From G963422745 sp965214285 (GTDB lineage Bacteria > Actinomycetota > Acidimicrobiia > Acidimicrobiales > Aldehydirespiratoraceae): 64,000 nucleotides of DNA. The stretch is taken from the NCBI GenBank assembly GCA_965214285.1, contig OZ243946.1, positions 2,666,001 through 2,730,000 on the forward strand. Reading direction: 5' to 3'. The notes under the pieces were generated by a model, which was not told the DNA's origin, searched no databases, and saw only the letters and a list, made by a program, of their open reading frames with translations. Shown here one piece after another: positions 1-9,400 of the stretch (position 1 is its first letter; every line of letters begins with the position of its first letter). A program made the translations under genes and the position numbers.

Positions 1-203
1 CAGTCCCCAACGTGGTCGGCGAGACCAAAGCCGCCGCGGAGCAGGCGCTGCGCGATGTCGGCCTGGTGCCCAGCGCCCTGGCCACCTTCACCCCCAACAA
101 CAGACCGTTTGGGCAAGTCCACGACCAACAACCCGACGCCGGCATCACGGCGAGCCAGGGCGACACAGTGACGTTCTACTACTGGAAACGCATCGGCGGG
201 TAG
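1..203 (+). CDS. PASTA-domain protein, 3' end only
   Basis: The reading frame is open from the window edge (first full codon at position 3) to the TAG at 201-203, so only the last 66 or so residues are visible. They form one PASTA module (VPNVVGETKAAAEQALRDVG, then a beta-strand ending TFYYWKR). PASTA modules are small extracellular domains known from penicillin-binding proteins and Ser/Thr kinases. The module closely resembles those of the two giant genes downstream, so this is probably the tail of a third tandem paralogue. It stops at WKRIGG and lacks the Arg-rich tail the other two share. The size of the missing part is unknown. Confidence 0.8.
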   Translation, partial: VPNVVGETKAAAEQALRDVGLVPSALATFTPNNRPFGQVHDQQPDAGITASQGDTVTFYYWKRIGG

Positions 204-304
204 GACACCACCCCGGCACCGCACAGCCTGGCCGGGACCGGCTCGCCTCCAGTCGCCGAGAATCCGCTCTGCGGCAGCGGTGTTGTGGTAGAGGCGATTC
301 CCTC

Positions 305-334
305 TTGTTCACAGGGGTGTGGTTTGCGTATCCT
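305..334 (+). promoter_or_regulatory. Putative promoter of the first giant PASTA gene
   Basis: TTGTTC at 305-310 and TATCCT at 329-334 are separated by 18 bases. Transcription would begin about 341, at or next to the ATG at 343, so the mRNA would have almost no leader. No clear Shine-Dalgarno sequence precedes the ATG, which fits. Assigned by eye. Confidence 0.4.
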
Positions 335-342
335 GTGGGTGA

Positions 343-3300
343 ATGAGACGCGGGCCGCCTAACTACGACCAGGACCGCAGGCGCAGGTACCTGCTGGCAG
401 CGCTGATTCCGCTGCTGTTGTTGCTGCTGCTGTTTTGGGTGCAGTGGTTCACCTCGGGCGACGACTCCGAGCCTGAGGCGGTGCAGCCGTTGCCTGAGCA
501 GTTGCTGGTGAGCGCGCCGGCTCAGGACGGCGATGCCACGGTGCGGGTGCCCGATGTGCGCGGCCAGCCCAGAGACGACGCCGAGGACATCCTCGGCGAC
601 ATCGGCCTGGTGCCCGACGTCAAGGGCGTGCCCACCGCCAACCCAGACCTCGACGACATCGTGATCGTGACCGACCCTCCGGGCGGCGACGGGGTGCCGC
701 CTGGGACCACGGTGGTGGTGACCGTGGGGGAGTTCATCCCGCCGACGGCCACGGTGCTGGGCGACACCACGGTGCGGGTGCCTGATGTGGTCGGCGAGGA
801 GGTCGACGACGCAGAGGACATCCTGACCGACGCCGACCTGGTGCCACAGGGCAGGCCGGTGCCGACCGCGGACCCCGATCTCGACGGCATCGTGATCGAC
901 ACCAACCCCGACGGCGGCACCGTCGTGCCCGAGGGATCCACGATCACCTTCACCTTCGGCGACTATCAGCCCACCACGGCCACGGTGCGCACCGGCGACC
1001 CCCCAGACGGCACCGCCACCACCCAGCCACCCGGCGGGAACAACCCGGGCGGCAACAACCCGGGCGGGAACCCGACGCCTACCACTCAGCCGCCGGGCAA
1101 CCAGCCGCCTGGGGACAACCAGCCGCCGGACAACAGGGTGGCGGTGCCGGATCTGATCGGCATGACCAAGGAGGAAGCCGAGCAAACCCTCATCAACCTC
1201 CGCCTGTTGCCCGAGGCCCTCGGCAGGCTGCTGGCCCTCCAGAACTCGCACAACATCGTCGACACCCAAGAAGACCCGCCCGGCACGCTCGTGGATCTCG
1301 GCACCACCATCGCGTTCACCTACGGCATATGGGAGGGCTCGCGGCCCACCGGTCCCGACACGGTGACGGTGCCGGACCTCGACGGCATGACCCAAGCAGA
1401 AGCCGAACAAGCCGTGCTCGACGCCGGGCTGCTGCCCCAGGGCACGGGCCACCATGTGACCATCGAGGCCCTCGGCGACCGGGTGACCTCCCAGGACCCC
1501 GCCGCCGGCACCCAGGTGGCCCGCAACTCCACGGTGGCTTTCACCTACGGCATCCACACCGACAACCCGCCGCCGCCGACCACCCAGCCCCCAGGCAACA
1601 ACCCACCAGGCAACAACCCGCCAGGCAACAACCCGCCAGGCAACAACCCGCCGGGCGACACTCCGCCCGGCGACGACTTGGTGGCGGTGCCCAACCTGAT
1701 CGGCATGACCAAGGACGCCGCAGAGCAGACCGTGCTCGCTGTGGGGCTGCTGCCCGAGTCCCTCGGCCGGCTGCTGGAAGCCCAGAGCCTCGACGGCATC
1801 GTCGACACCCAGGAAGACCCGCCCGGCACCCTGTTGCCCCGCGGCACCACGCTCGCCTTCACCTACGGCGTCCACAAAGGCTCGCGGCCCACCGGTCCCG
1901 ACACGGTGGCGGTGCCTGATCTGGTCGGCTTGACCCAGGCCGCCGCCGAGCAGGCTGTGCTCGACGCCGGGCTGCTGCCCCAGGCCACAGGCCACGCCGT
2001 CACCGACCAGGCCCAACACGACAAGGTCGACACCCAGAACCCCGCCGCCGGCACCCAGGTGGCCCGCGACTCCACGGTCGTGTTCACCTACGGCATCCAC
2101 ACACCCGTCGTCGGCGGCGGCCCCGGCGACGACACGCAGCCCCCGCCAGGCACGACCACCACCACGACTGTGCCCAAGGCGACGGTGCCCGATCTGATCG
2201 GCTCGGCCAAGGCCACCGCCGACGCCGCCGTGCTCGCGGCGGGCCTGGTGCCCTCGGGCACGACCGTGGCGGTCACCGACCCCGCCCAGGACGGCAAGGT
2301 CCAGACCCAGAACCCCGCCGCAGGCACCGAGGTCGACCGCGGCAGCACCGTGGCCTTCACCTACGGCGAATACACCGCCCCCACGCCGCCGCCGAACAAG
2401 GTCCAGGTGCCTGACGTGATCGGCTTGCAGCAGGGCGCCGCCGTCACGGCGATAACCGACGTGGGCCTCACGCACACGGCGTTCGCCACGTCCACCACGA
2501 ATCAGAGCCTGAACGGGCAGGTCTGGTCGCAGAACCCCGCCGCCGGAACCGAGGTCGACCCGGGATCGAACGTCACCTTCCAGTATTACGAGTACAGGGC
2601 CCCGCCGCCGACCCAGGTCGCGGTGCCCGACATCGTCGGCGAGGACAAAGCCGACGCCGAGGCCGCCGTGACCACCGCCGGCCTGGTGCCGTCGGGCAGC
2701 AGCGTGGACGTGACCGACCCCGCCGAGGACGGCAAGGTCCAGACCCAGAGCCCCGCGGCGGGCACCCAGGTCAACACCGGCTCCACCGTCACGTTCACCT
2801 ACGGCGAATACACCGCCCCCACGCCGCCGCCGACCCAGGTCGCGGTGCCCGACATCGTCGGCGAGGACAAAGCCGACGCCGAGGCCGCCGTGACCACCGC
2901 CGGCCTGGTGCCGTCGGGCAGCAGCGTGGACGTGACCGACCCCGCCCAGGACGGCAAGGTCCAGACCCAGAACCCCGCCGCAGACACCCAGGTCAACACC
3001 GGCACCACCGTCACGTTCACCTACGGCAAATACACCGCCCCCACCCCGCCGCCGACCCAGGTCGCCGTGCCCGACATCGTGGGCTCGGTCAAGGCCACCG
3101 GCGAGGGCGCGCTGACCGCCGTGGGGCTGGTGCCTTCGGGCACGGGCGTCGTGGTGGACGATGCCGCCCAGAACGGCTTGGTGCAGACCCAGAGCCCCGC
3201 CGCGGGCACCCAAGTCGCCTCGGGCAGCACCGTCACGTTCACCTACGGCGTGTACACGCCCAGCGAAATTCCGCCGACCCCGACCGTGCCAACCCCGACC

Positions 3301-6279
3301 GTGCCGACCCCGACCGTGCCGACGCCGACCCAGGTGGCGGTGCCCGACATCGTCGGCGAAGCCAGAACAGACGCCGAGACCGCCGTCACCGACGCAGGCC
3401 TGGTCCCCTCAGGCACCGCCGTCGCGGTCACCGACTCCGCCCAGAACGGCAAGGTCCAGACCCAGAGCCCCGCGGCGGGCACCCAGGTCAACACCGGCAG
3501 CACCGTCACCTTCACCTACGCCGTGTACACCCCAGACGGCAACGTGGAGGTGCCCCGCCTGACGGGCCTGCCCAAGCCGAGGGCAGAGGCGGCGCTGCGC
3601 AACGTGGGCCTGGTGCCGTCGGGCACAGGCGTCGAGGAGATGGATCTGAAGCTCGACGGCATCGTCCTCAACGAGAACCCTGTGGAAGGCACCTTCGTGG
3701 CGGTGGGCACGACGGTCACGTTCACCTACGGCGTGCCGCCGCCGGGTCCCTATCTGACCACCTGGAAGACGCTCGAGGAGGGCGAGGGGATGACCGTGAT
3801 GTGGCACATCCCCTTGGCCGAGGCGCAGGCGCATCAGCTCTGGTACCGGGCGGTCGGCGAGAGCACCTGGACCCCCCACGACATCACCGCCTCCGGCGCC
3901 CTGCGAGTGGACGACGAGCACGAGGGCCCCAGCGATGTGATCTACACCCGCATCTACGGGCTGTATTCCGACACCGAGTACGAGCTGCAGTACTGCGTCG
4001 ACGCCGCGGCCTGCGCCGCCAACACCCTGCTCACCGCGCCCGTCACCTTGACCACGGCTGTGCTGCCCAACGGCCCGGCAAGCATCCAGAGCATCAGCCC
4101 GTCGGGGCTCTCTGTTGCCGAGAACGTCGATCCGGGCAACAACATCGACAACCTCGCCGGCTGGGTGTACGCCCACGTCGGCATCGGCGACGCCAACCGC
4201 AAGACCCCCAACGAGATGCGCTTCTGGCTCGAGGGCACCGGGTCGGGGAAGTTCACCATAGAGCCCTGGAGACCGGCGCCCGACGGCGACACCGCGGATG
4301 CCCTGGTCCGCTCCGCCGTGGAGCTCGACTACGAGCAGGCCTCCTCCTACACGCTGACCGTGCACGTCTCCGACGGCCGCAGCGCCACCAGCGCCAAGGA
4401 TCTCTCCAGCGACGACTCGCTGGAGGTCACCATCACCGTCACCGACGTGCTCGAACGCCCCGACTCGCCGCTGCTGGTGCTCGACTCAGCCGCCCAGACC
4501 AGCATCTCGCTGAGCTGGGCCGTCCCCGACCCAGGCGACCAGACGATCAGCGGATACCGCATCCAGTACCGCCGGCAAGGCGACACCCGCTGGGGCCAAA
4601 CACCCCTCGTCACCGGGACCAGCACCACCATCTCGAGCCTGACCGCGGGCACCGCCTACGAGGTCCGGGGCTTCACCGTCACCACCGGGCGCCCCTCCAC
4701 CTGGAGCGACCGCGAGACGGCGAGCGTCCTCACCGTCACCACCGCCACGACCACGCCCACCCCGCCGCCGGCCACCACCGTCGCGCCCAGCAAGGTCGAG
4801 GTCCCCGACGTGATCGGCCTCGCCCACGGCGCAGCAGAACAAGCCGTCAAAGCCGTCGGGCTCACCGTCACCTCCTTCAGCACCAGCACCACAGACCAAA
4901 GACAAAACGGCAAGGTCTGGTCGCAGACGCCCGCCGCCGGCACCGAGCTGAACCCGGGCCAGAACGTCACCATCCAGTGGTACCGCTACAGCGCCCCCAC
5001 ACCACCACCCGCCACGACTGCCCCGCCCACCACCACACAAGCTCCGGCCAAGGTCTCCGTGCCCGACCTGCTCGGCCTCACCAAGACCGCCGCAGAACAG
5101 GCGCTGACGGCCGTCGGCCTGGTAGCGGACGGCGCTGCAGGCCTCACCACCACGAACGCCAGCCTGGGCGACCAAGTCCATTCACAAGGACCCAAGAGAG
5201 GCACCCAGGTGGACGAGGGCTCGACGGTGACGTTCCTCTATTACGTCTACACCGCCCCCACGCAGGTGGCGGTGCCTGATGTGGTCGGCGAGACCAAGAC
5301 GGCCGCGGAGACGGCGATCACCGACGCCGGGCTCACAGCAGCCACCGCCGCCGCCACGACCAGCACCGACGACCAGACCAAAGACGGCACAGTCGCATCC
5401 CAAGACCCTGCTTCGGGGACCATGGTCGATTCCGGCAGCACCGTCACCTTGACCTACTACTCCTACACCGCCCCCGCACAGGTCACCGTGCCTGATGTGC
5501 TTCGGGGGGACAAGGCGGCTGCCGATGCGGCGATCACCGCTGCGGGCCTGGTCCCGGCGGGCACTGCCCTGCACACCGACGACCCGAGCGAAGACGGCGA
5601 AGTCTTCTCGCAGAACCCCGGCGGCGGTGCCTCAGCGGACAGGGGCTCGACGGTGACCTTCCAGTACTACTCGACGTCGGTCACCACCACGACCGAGGCG
5701 CCCAAGGTCACGGTCCCCAATCTGAGCGGCAAGTCCAAGGCCGAAGCGGAGACGGCGCTGACCGACTTGGGCCTGGTGCCAGACCCCCACCGCAGAACCA
5801 CCGCGGTCTCGTCGCTGGACGACACCGTCTTCTCACAGCTTCCTGTGCCCGACGCCGAGGTGAACGCAGGCACGACGGTGACCTTCGAGTACTACGTGTA
5901 CGAAGCCCCGTCCGACAAGGTCACGGTGCCCACCGTCACCGGGCTCTACAAGGCCGCCGCAGAGACGGCGATACGAAACGCCGGCCTGGTGCCGAACGGG
6001 GTCGCCGTCAACCGCAACGACAGTCCCCACCTCGACGGCTGGGTCTGGTCGCAGACGCCCGCCGCCGGCAGGCAGGCGAACTCGGGCTCGACGGTGAACT
6101 TCCAGTACTACAAGTACACCGGCACTTCCGACGCCGGTTCCAACGCCAAGCACACGGCCCCGCCGCCGAGGACGCCGCTGCCATCCGAGCAGCCCCGCAC
6201 CGGCACGGAGACCAAGGCCCGCATCAGCGACAGACCCCGCCGCACCACCCGCGCCGAAACCCCACGCCGCCACCGCTGA
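343..6279 (+). CDS. Giant PASTA/Fn3/cadherin-like surface protein (1978 aa)
   Basis: The N-terminus has a basic stretch and a strongly hydrophobic segment (about residues 16-34, rich in Leu), giving a signal anchor with the rest outside the cell. About 19 PASTA modules are visible: 13 between residues 65 and 1130 and 6 between 1484 and 1926. Between them lie an Fn3-like domain (about 1135-1240), a cadherin-like domain (about 1245-1375, with the LTVHVSDG strand) and a second Fn3 (about 1375-1470). Pro/Thr/Asn linkers, including NNPPG repeats, separate modules. There is no kinase, transpeptidase or LPXTG motif, so it is not an ordinary PASTA kinase or penicillin-binding protein. The C-terminus is Arg-rich and shares ETKAR.SDRPRRTTR with the next gene. 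A role in adhesion or binding peptidoglycan is inferred. No enzymatic function is apparent. Confidence 0.85.
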   Translation: MRRGPPNYDQDRRRRYLLAALIPLLLLLLLFWVQWFTSGDDSEPEAVQPLPEQLLVSAPAQDGDATVRVPDVRGQPRDDAEDILGDIGLVPDVKGVPTANPDLDDIVIVTDPPGGDGVPPGTTVVVTVGEFIPPTATVLGDTTVRVPDVVGEEVDDAEDILTDADLVPQGRPVPTADPDLDGIVIDTNPDGGTVVPEGSTITFTFGDYQPTTATVRTGDPPDGTATTQPPGGNNPGGNNPGGNPTPTTQPPGNQPPGDNQPPDNRVAVPDLIGMTKEEAEQTLINLRLLPEALGRLLALQNSHNIVDTQEDPPGTLVDLGTTIAFTYGIWEGSRPTGPDTVTVPDLDGMTQAEAEQAVLDAGLLPQGTGHHVTIEALGDRVTSQDPAAGTQVARNSTVAFTYGIHTDNPPPPTTQPPGNNPPGNNPPGNNPPGNNPPGDTPPGDDLVAVPNLIGMTKDAAEQTVLAVGLLPESLGRLLEAQSLDGIVDTQEDPPGTLLPRGTTLAFTYGVHKGSRPTGPDTVAVPDLVGLTQAAAEQAVLDAGLLPQATGHAVTDQAQHDKVDTQNPAAGTQVARDSTVVFTYGIHTPVVGGGPGDDTQPPPGTTTTTTVPKATVPDLIGSAKATADAAVLAAGLVPSGTTVAVTDPAQDGKVQTQNPAAGTEVDRGSTVAFTYGEYTAPTPPPNKVQVPDVIGLQQGAAVTAITDVGLTHTAFATSTTNQSLNGQVWSQNPAAGTEVDPGSNVTFQYYEYRAPPPTQVAVPDIVGEDKADAEAAVTTAGLVPSGSSVDVTDPAEDGKVQTQSPAAGTQVNTGSTVTFTYGEYTAPTPPPTQVAVPDIVGEDKADAEAAVTTAGLVPSGSSVDVTDPAQDGKVQTQNPAADTQVNTGTTVTFTYGKYTAPTPPPTQVAVPDIVGSVKATGEGALTAVGLVPSGTGVVVDDAAQNGLVQTQSPAAGTQVASGSTVTFTYGVYTPSEIPPTPTVPTPTVPTPTVPTPTQVAVPDIVGEARTDAETAVTDAGLVPSGTAVAVTDSAQNGKVQTQSPAAGTQVNTGSTVTFTYAVYTPDGNVEVPRLTGLPKPRAEAALRNVGLVPSGTGVEEMDLKLDGIVLNENPVEGTFVAVGTTVTFTYGVPPPGPYLTTWKTLEEGEGMTVMWHIPLAEAQAHQLWYRAVGESTWTPHDITASGALRVDDEHEGPSDVIYTRIYGLYSDTEYELQYCVDAAACAANTLLTAPVTLTTAVLPNGPASIQSISPSGLSVAENVDPGNNIDNLAGWVYAHVGIGDANRKTPNEMRFWLEGTGSGKFTIEPWRPAPDGDTADALVRSAVELDYEQASSYTLTVHVSDGRSATSAKDLSSDDSLEVTITVTDVLERPDSPLLVLDSAAQTSISLSWAVPDPGDQTISGYRIQYRRQGDTRWGQTPLVTGTSTTISSLTAGTAYEVRGFTVTTGRPSTWSDRETASVLTVTTATTTPTPPPATTVAPSKVEVPDVIGLAHGAAEQAVKAVGLTVTSFSTSTTDQRQNGKVWSQTPAAGTELNPGQNVTIQWYRYSAPTPPPATTAPPTTTQAPAKVSVPDLLGLTKTAAEQALTAVGLVADGAAGLTTTNASLGDQVHSQGPKRGTQVDEGSTVTFLYYVYTAPTQVAVPDVVGETKTAAETAITDAGLTAATAAATTSTDDQTKDGTVASQDPASGTMVDSGSTVTLTYYSYTAPAQVTVPDVLRGDKAAADAAITAAGLVPAGTALHTDDPSEDGEVFSQNPGGGASADRGSTVTFQYYSTSVTTTTEAPKVTVPNLSGKSKAEAETALTDLGLVPDPHRRTTAVSSLDDTVFSQLPVPDAEVNAGTTVTFEYYVYEAPSDKVTVPTVTGLYKAAAETAIRNAGLVPNGVAVNRNDSPHLDGWVWSQTPAAGRQANSGSTVNFQYYKYTGTSDAGSNAKHTAPPPRTPLPSEQPRTGTETKARISDRPRRTTRAETPRRHR
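1594..1668 (+). repeat. 15-bp tandem repeat encoding NNPPG linkers
   Basis: A unit close to GGCAACAACCCGCCA is repeated four times and then decays into two diverged units (GGCGACACTCCGCCC). It encodes a Pro/Asn/Gly linker between PASTA modules 4 and 5. The unit is five codons long, so copy-number change would keep the frame. Confidence 0.8.
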
Positions 6280-6444
6280 CCGCCCGGCTGAGGGCGCCGC
6301 GAATCGGCCGAAGGCTGCCGAGGATTGCCAGCGGGGGCACGGCCGCTGGGGATGGGCGGGGGCCACGAGCGGCGAGCCGAGGGCCTCGCCGGCGACCTAT
6401 AGCACACCGGATGCGCCGGGTGCGGCTTTCTCTGGCGGTTTCTC

Positions 6445-6473
6445 TTGCAAATTGGGGGGGGGGGTGCTATTTT
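6445..6473 (+). promoter_or_regulatory. Promoter with a G11 homopolymer in the spacer
   Basis: TTGCAA (6445-6450) and TATTTT (6468-6473) are 17 bases apart and make the best-looking sigma-70-type promoter in this region. The spacer contains 11 consecutive G residues (6454-6464). GGAG at 6481-6484 lies 9 bases before the ATG at 6494 and serves as ribosome binding site. Slippage in the G-tract would change the -35/-10 spacing and hence expression. Confidence 0.55.
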
Positions 6474-6493
6474 GGCCTCTGGAGTGACTTGAG

Positions 6494-9400
6494 ATGGGAC
6501 GCCTGATCCGCAGACGAGTGTGGCTGCCGGCTGTGGCTGTGCTGCCGGTGTTGTTGTGGGGCGCGTTCGCTGTTGCGCAGGTCGCGGCGGTGTCGGATCG
6601 GGCCGATGTGCTGCACACGACTCCTGGGCGGGTCTTCGTCACGGATTCGCCGGGCGCGGCTCGCAAGGCTGCCCAGCCGCCGCCCGCGCCGAGCAACGCT
6701 GCGCCGGCCGTGGCGGCGACGACCACCACAGCAGCGCCGCCCGACTCGCCGGAGCGGGCCGACAGGGCGCGGGCCTCCCAGCCGCGGGCGACCGTGGCGG
6801 TTCCCGAAGCGTCGGGGGTCGGCTGGTTCCTAGCCGCCGCGGAGCAGGCTGTGACCGATGCAGGCCTGGTGCCCGACAGCATCGCCACGACGCGCAACGA
6901 CAGGCCGGAGCTCCACAACTGGGTCTTTGGGCAGGGTCCCAACCCAGGCACCCAGGTGGACGAGGGCTCGACAGTGACGCTCAACTACTACGTGTACCGC
7001 GCCCCGCCGCCGACAACTACGACGGTGGCCAGGGTCGCCGTGCCCAACGTGCGCTTCCAGGAAAAGGCCGAGGCTGAGAATGCCATAACCGCCGCCGGGC
7101 TGGTCCCGGACGGCACCGCCGTCACAGCAGAAGCCGCCGACGACCACAACGTCGTCTTGGACCAGAACCCCGCCGCCGGCACCCAAGTCGCCCCCGGCAG
7201 CACCGTGAACTTCGACTACGGCGTCTGGACCGCTCCCACCCAGGTGGCGGTGCCGGATTTGACGGGTCTGACGAAGGCTGCGGCGGAGCAGGCGCTGACC
7301 GACGCCGGGCTGGTGCCGTCGGGCAGCAGCGTCGTCGTGACCGACTCCGCTGAGGACGGCCTGGTCCAGTCCCAGACCCCCGCGGCGGGCACGTCTGTGG
7401 CCCGCGGCTCGACGGCGGGGTTCGAGTACGGGGTGTTGCCGTCGGCGACTGGGCCGTATCTGTCGTCTGGGCATGTGTCTGACCGGTCCGAGGAGCTGGC
7501 GGTGGTGTGGCATGTGCCTTTGGCGGAGGCGCTGGTGCAGCAGCTCTGGTATCGGGCGGTCGGCGACACGGTGTGGCTGGCCCATGACCTGTCGGCGCCT
7601 GGCGCGCTGCGCGTGCAGGCTCTGCATGTGTACACGGTGCTCGGGGATCTGTACGCCGACACCGAATACGAGTTCCGTTATTGCGCGGACGCGGCGGCGT
7701 GCGCGGCGTCGGCTTTCACGGCGGGGCCCAACACGCTGTCCACCGAGGCGCGGGCGAACGCACCGGCGGAGATCCAGGGCACGTCGCCTTCGTTCTCGGT
7801 GGCCGAGAACTCCGCCCCGCGGGTGCCGGCGGGAGTGCCGACGGGCCTGGTGTACGGCTTTGACGGCGAGGGCGGACGGCACATGCAAAACGAGATGAGC
7901 TACTGGCTCACAGGCCCGGGGGCCGAGAAGTTCGAGGCGGTGAACTACAACCGCGGCACCGGCGAAGGGCCTTGGGCTCTGATCTGGGCTGTGGAGGCCT
8001 TGGACTACGAGGAGGCGTCGTCGTACACGCTGACGGTGCACGTCAGCGACGGCCGCGGCCCGACCGGGGCCAAGGATCTCACCAGCGACGACAGCACGGT
8101 GATCACGATCCATGTCACCAACGTGCCCGAGAAGCCCGGCTCGCCTGTGCTGACCGCGGACACGGTGGGACATGACAGCGTGGCGTTGTCCTGGGACGAG
8201 CCCGCGGGCGGCGACAAGGCGATCACGGGCTATCGCATCCAGCACCGCAAGACCGGCGACACGACCTGGACCACCGGCAGCATCGTGACCCAGACCAGCA
8301 CCGTCATCGGCGGCTTGGACCCGGTCACCGCATATGAGTTCCGCGGGATAACCATCGCGGATCCCCGCGCGCCTGGCTCCTGGAGCGACCGCGACACCGC
8401 CCCGATCCTGGCCGTGACCACCACCGCTGTGCCGCCGGCGACGGTGGCGGTGCCTGATGTGGTCGGCTCCGCGAAGGCCGCAGCCGAGGCTGCGATCACT
8501 GGCGCGGGGCTGGTGCCGTCGGGCAGCAGCGTCGCCGTCACCGACCCCGCTGAGGATGGCAAGGTCCAGACCCAGAGCCCCGCGGCCGGCACCCAAGTCG
8601 CGAGCGGCTCGACCGTCACCTTCACCTACGGCACCCACACCCCCGGCGGTGGCGGTGGCGGCGGCGGCGGCGGTGGGAGCAACCCGCCGCCTGTGGACCC
8701 CCCGCCTGTGAACCCGCCGCCTGTGGACCCCCCGCCTGTGGATCCGCCGGCGACGGTGGCGGTGCCTGATGTGGTCGGCTCCGCCAAGGCCGCAGCGGAG
8801 GCTGCGATCACCGCCGCCGGGCTGGTGCCGTCGGGCAGCAGCGTGTCGGTGACCGATGCGGCTCAGGACGGCAAGGTGCAGACCCAGAGCCCCGCGGCGG
8901 GCACCCAGGCCGACAGCGGCTCGACTGTGACGTTCACCTACGGCGCCTACACCGCCCCGCCGCAGGTGGCGGTGCCTGATGTGGTCGGCTCCGCCAAGGC
9001 CGCAGCGGAGGCTGCGATCACCGCCGCCGGGCTGGTGCCGTCGGGCAGCAGCGTGTCGGTGACGGATTCGGCCGAGGACGGCAAGGTGCAGACCCAGAGC
9101 CCCGCGGCGGGCACCCAGGCCGACAGCGGCTCGACTGTGACGTTCACCTACGGCGCCTACACCGCCCCGCCGCAGGTGGCGGTGCCTGATGTGGTCGGCT
9201 CCGCCAAGGCCGCAGCGGAGGCTGCGATCACCGCCGCCGGGCTGGTGCCGTCGGGCAGCAGCGTGTCGGTGACGGATTCGGCCGAGGACGGCAAGGTGCA
9301 GTCCCAGAGCCCCGCGGCGGGCACCCAGGTGGCTTCGGGCTCGACGGTGACCTTCACCTACGGCGTCTACACGGCTCCGCAGGTGACGGTGCCGGATTTG

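Noticed and set aside
145..3213. A 1022-codon open frame on the minus strand across the first PASTA gene
   Set aside because: It is a by-product of high GC and repeats. Its translation is a Gly/Arg/His-rich repeat with no domain, while the plus strand shows clear PASTA modules.
6371..6390. GGCGAG/CTCGCC hairpin between the two giant genes as a terminator
   Set aside because: The stem is only 6 bp without a T-run, in very GC-rich DNA where such pairs are expected by chance.
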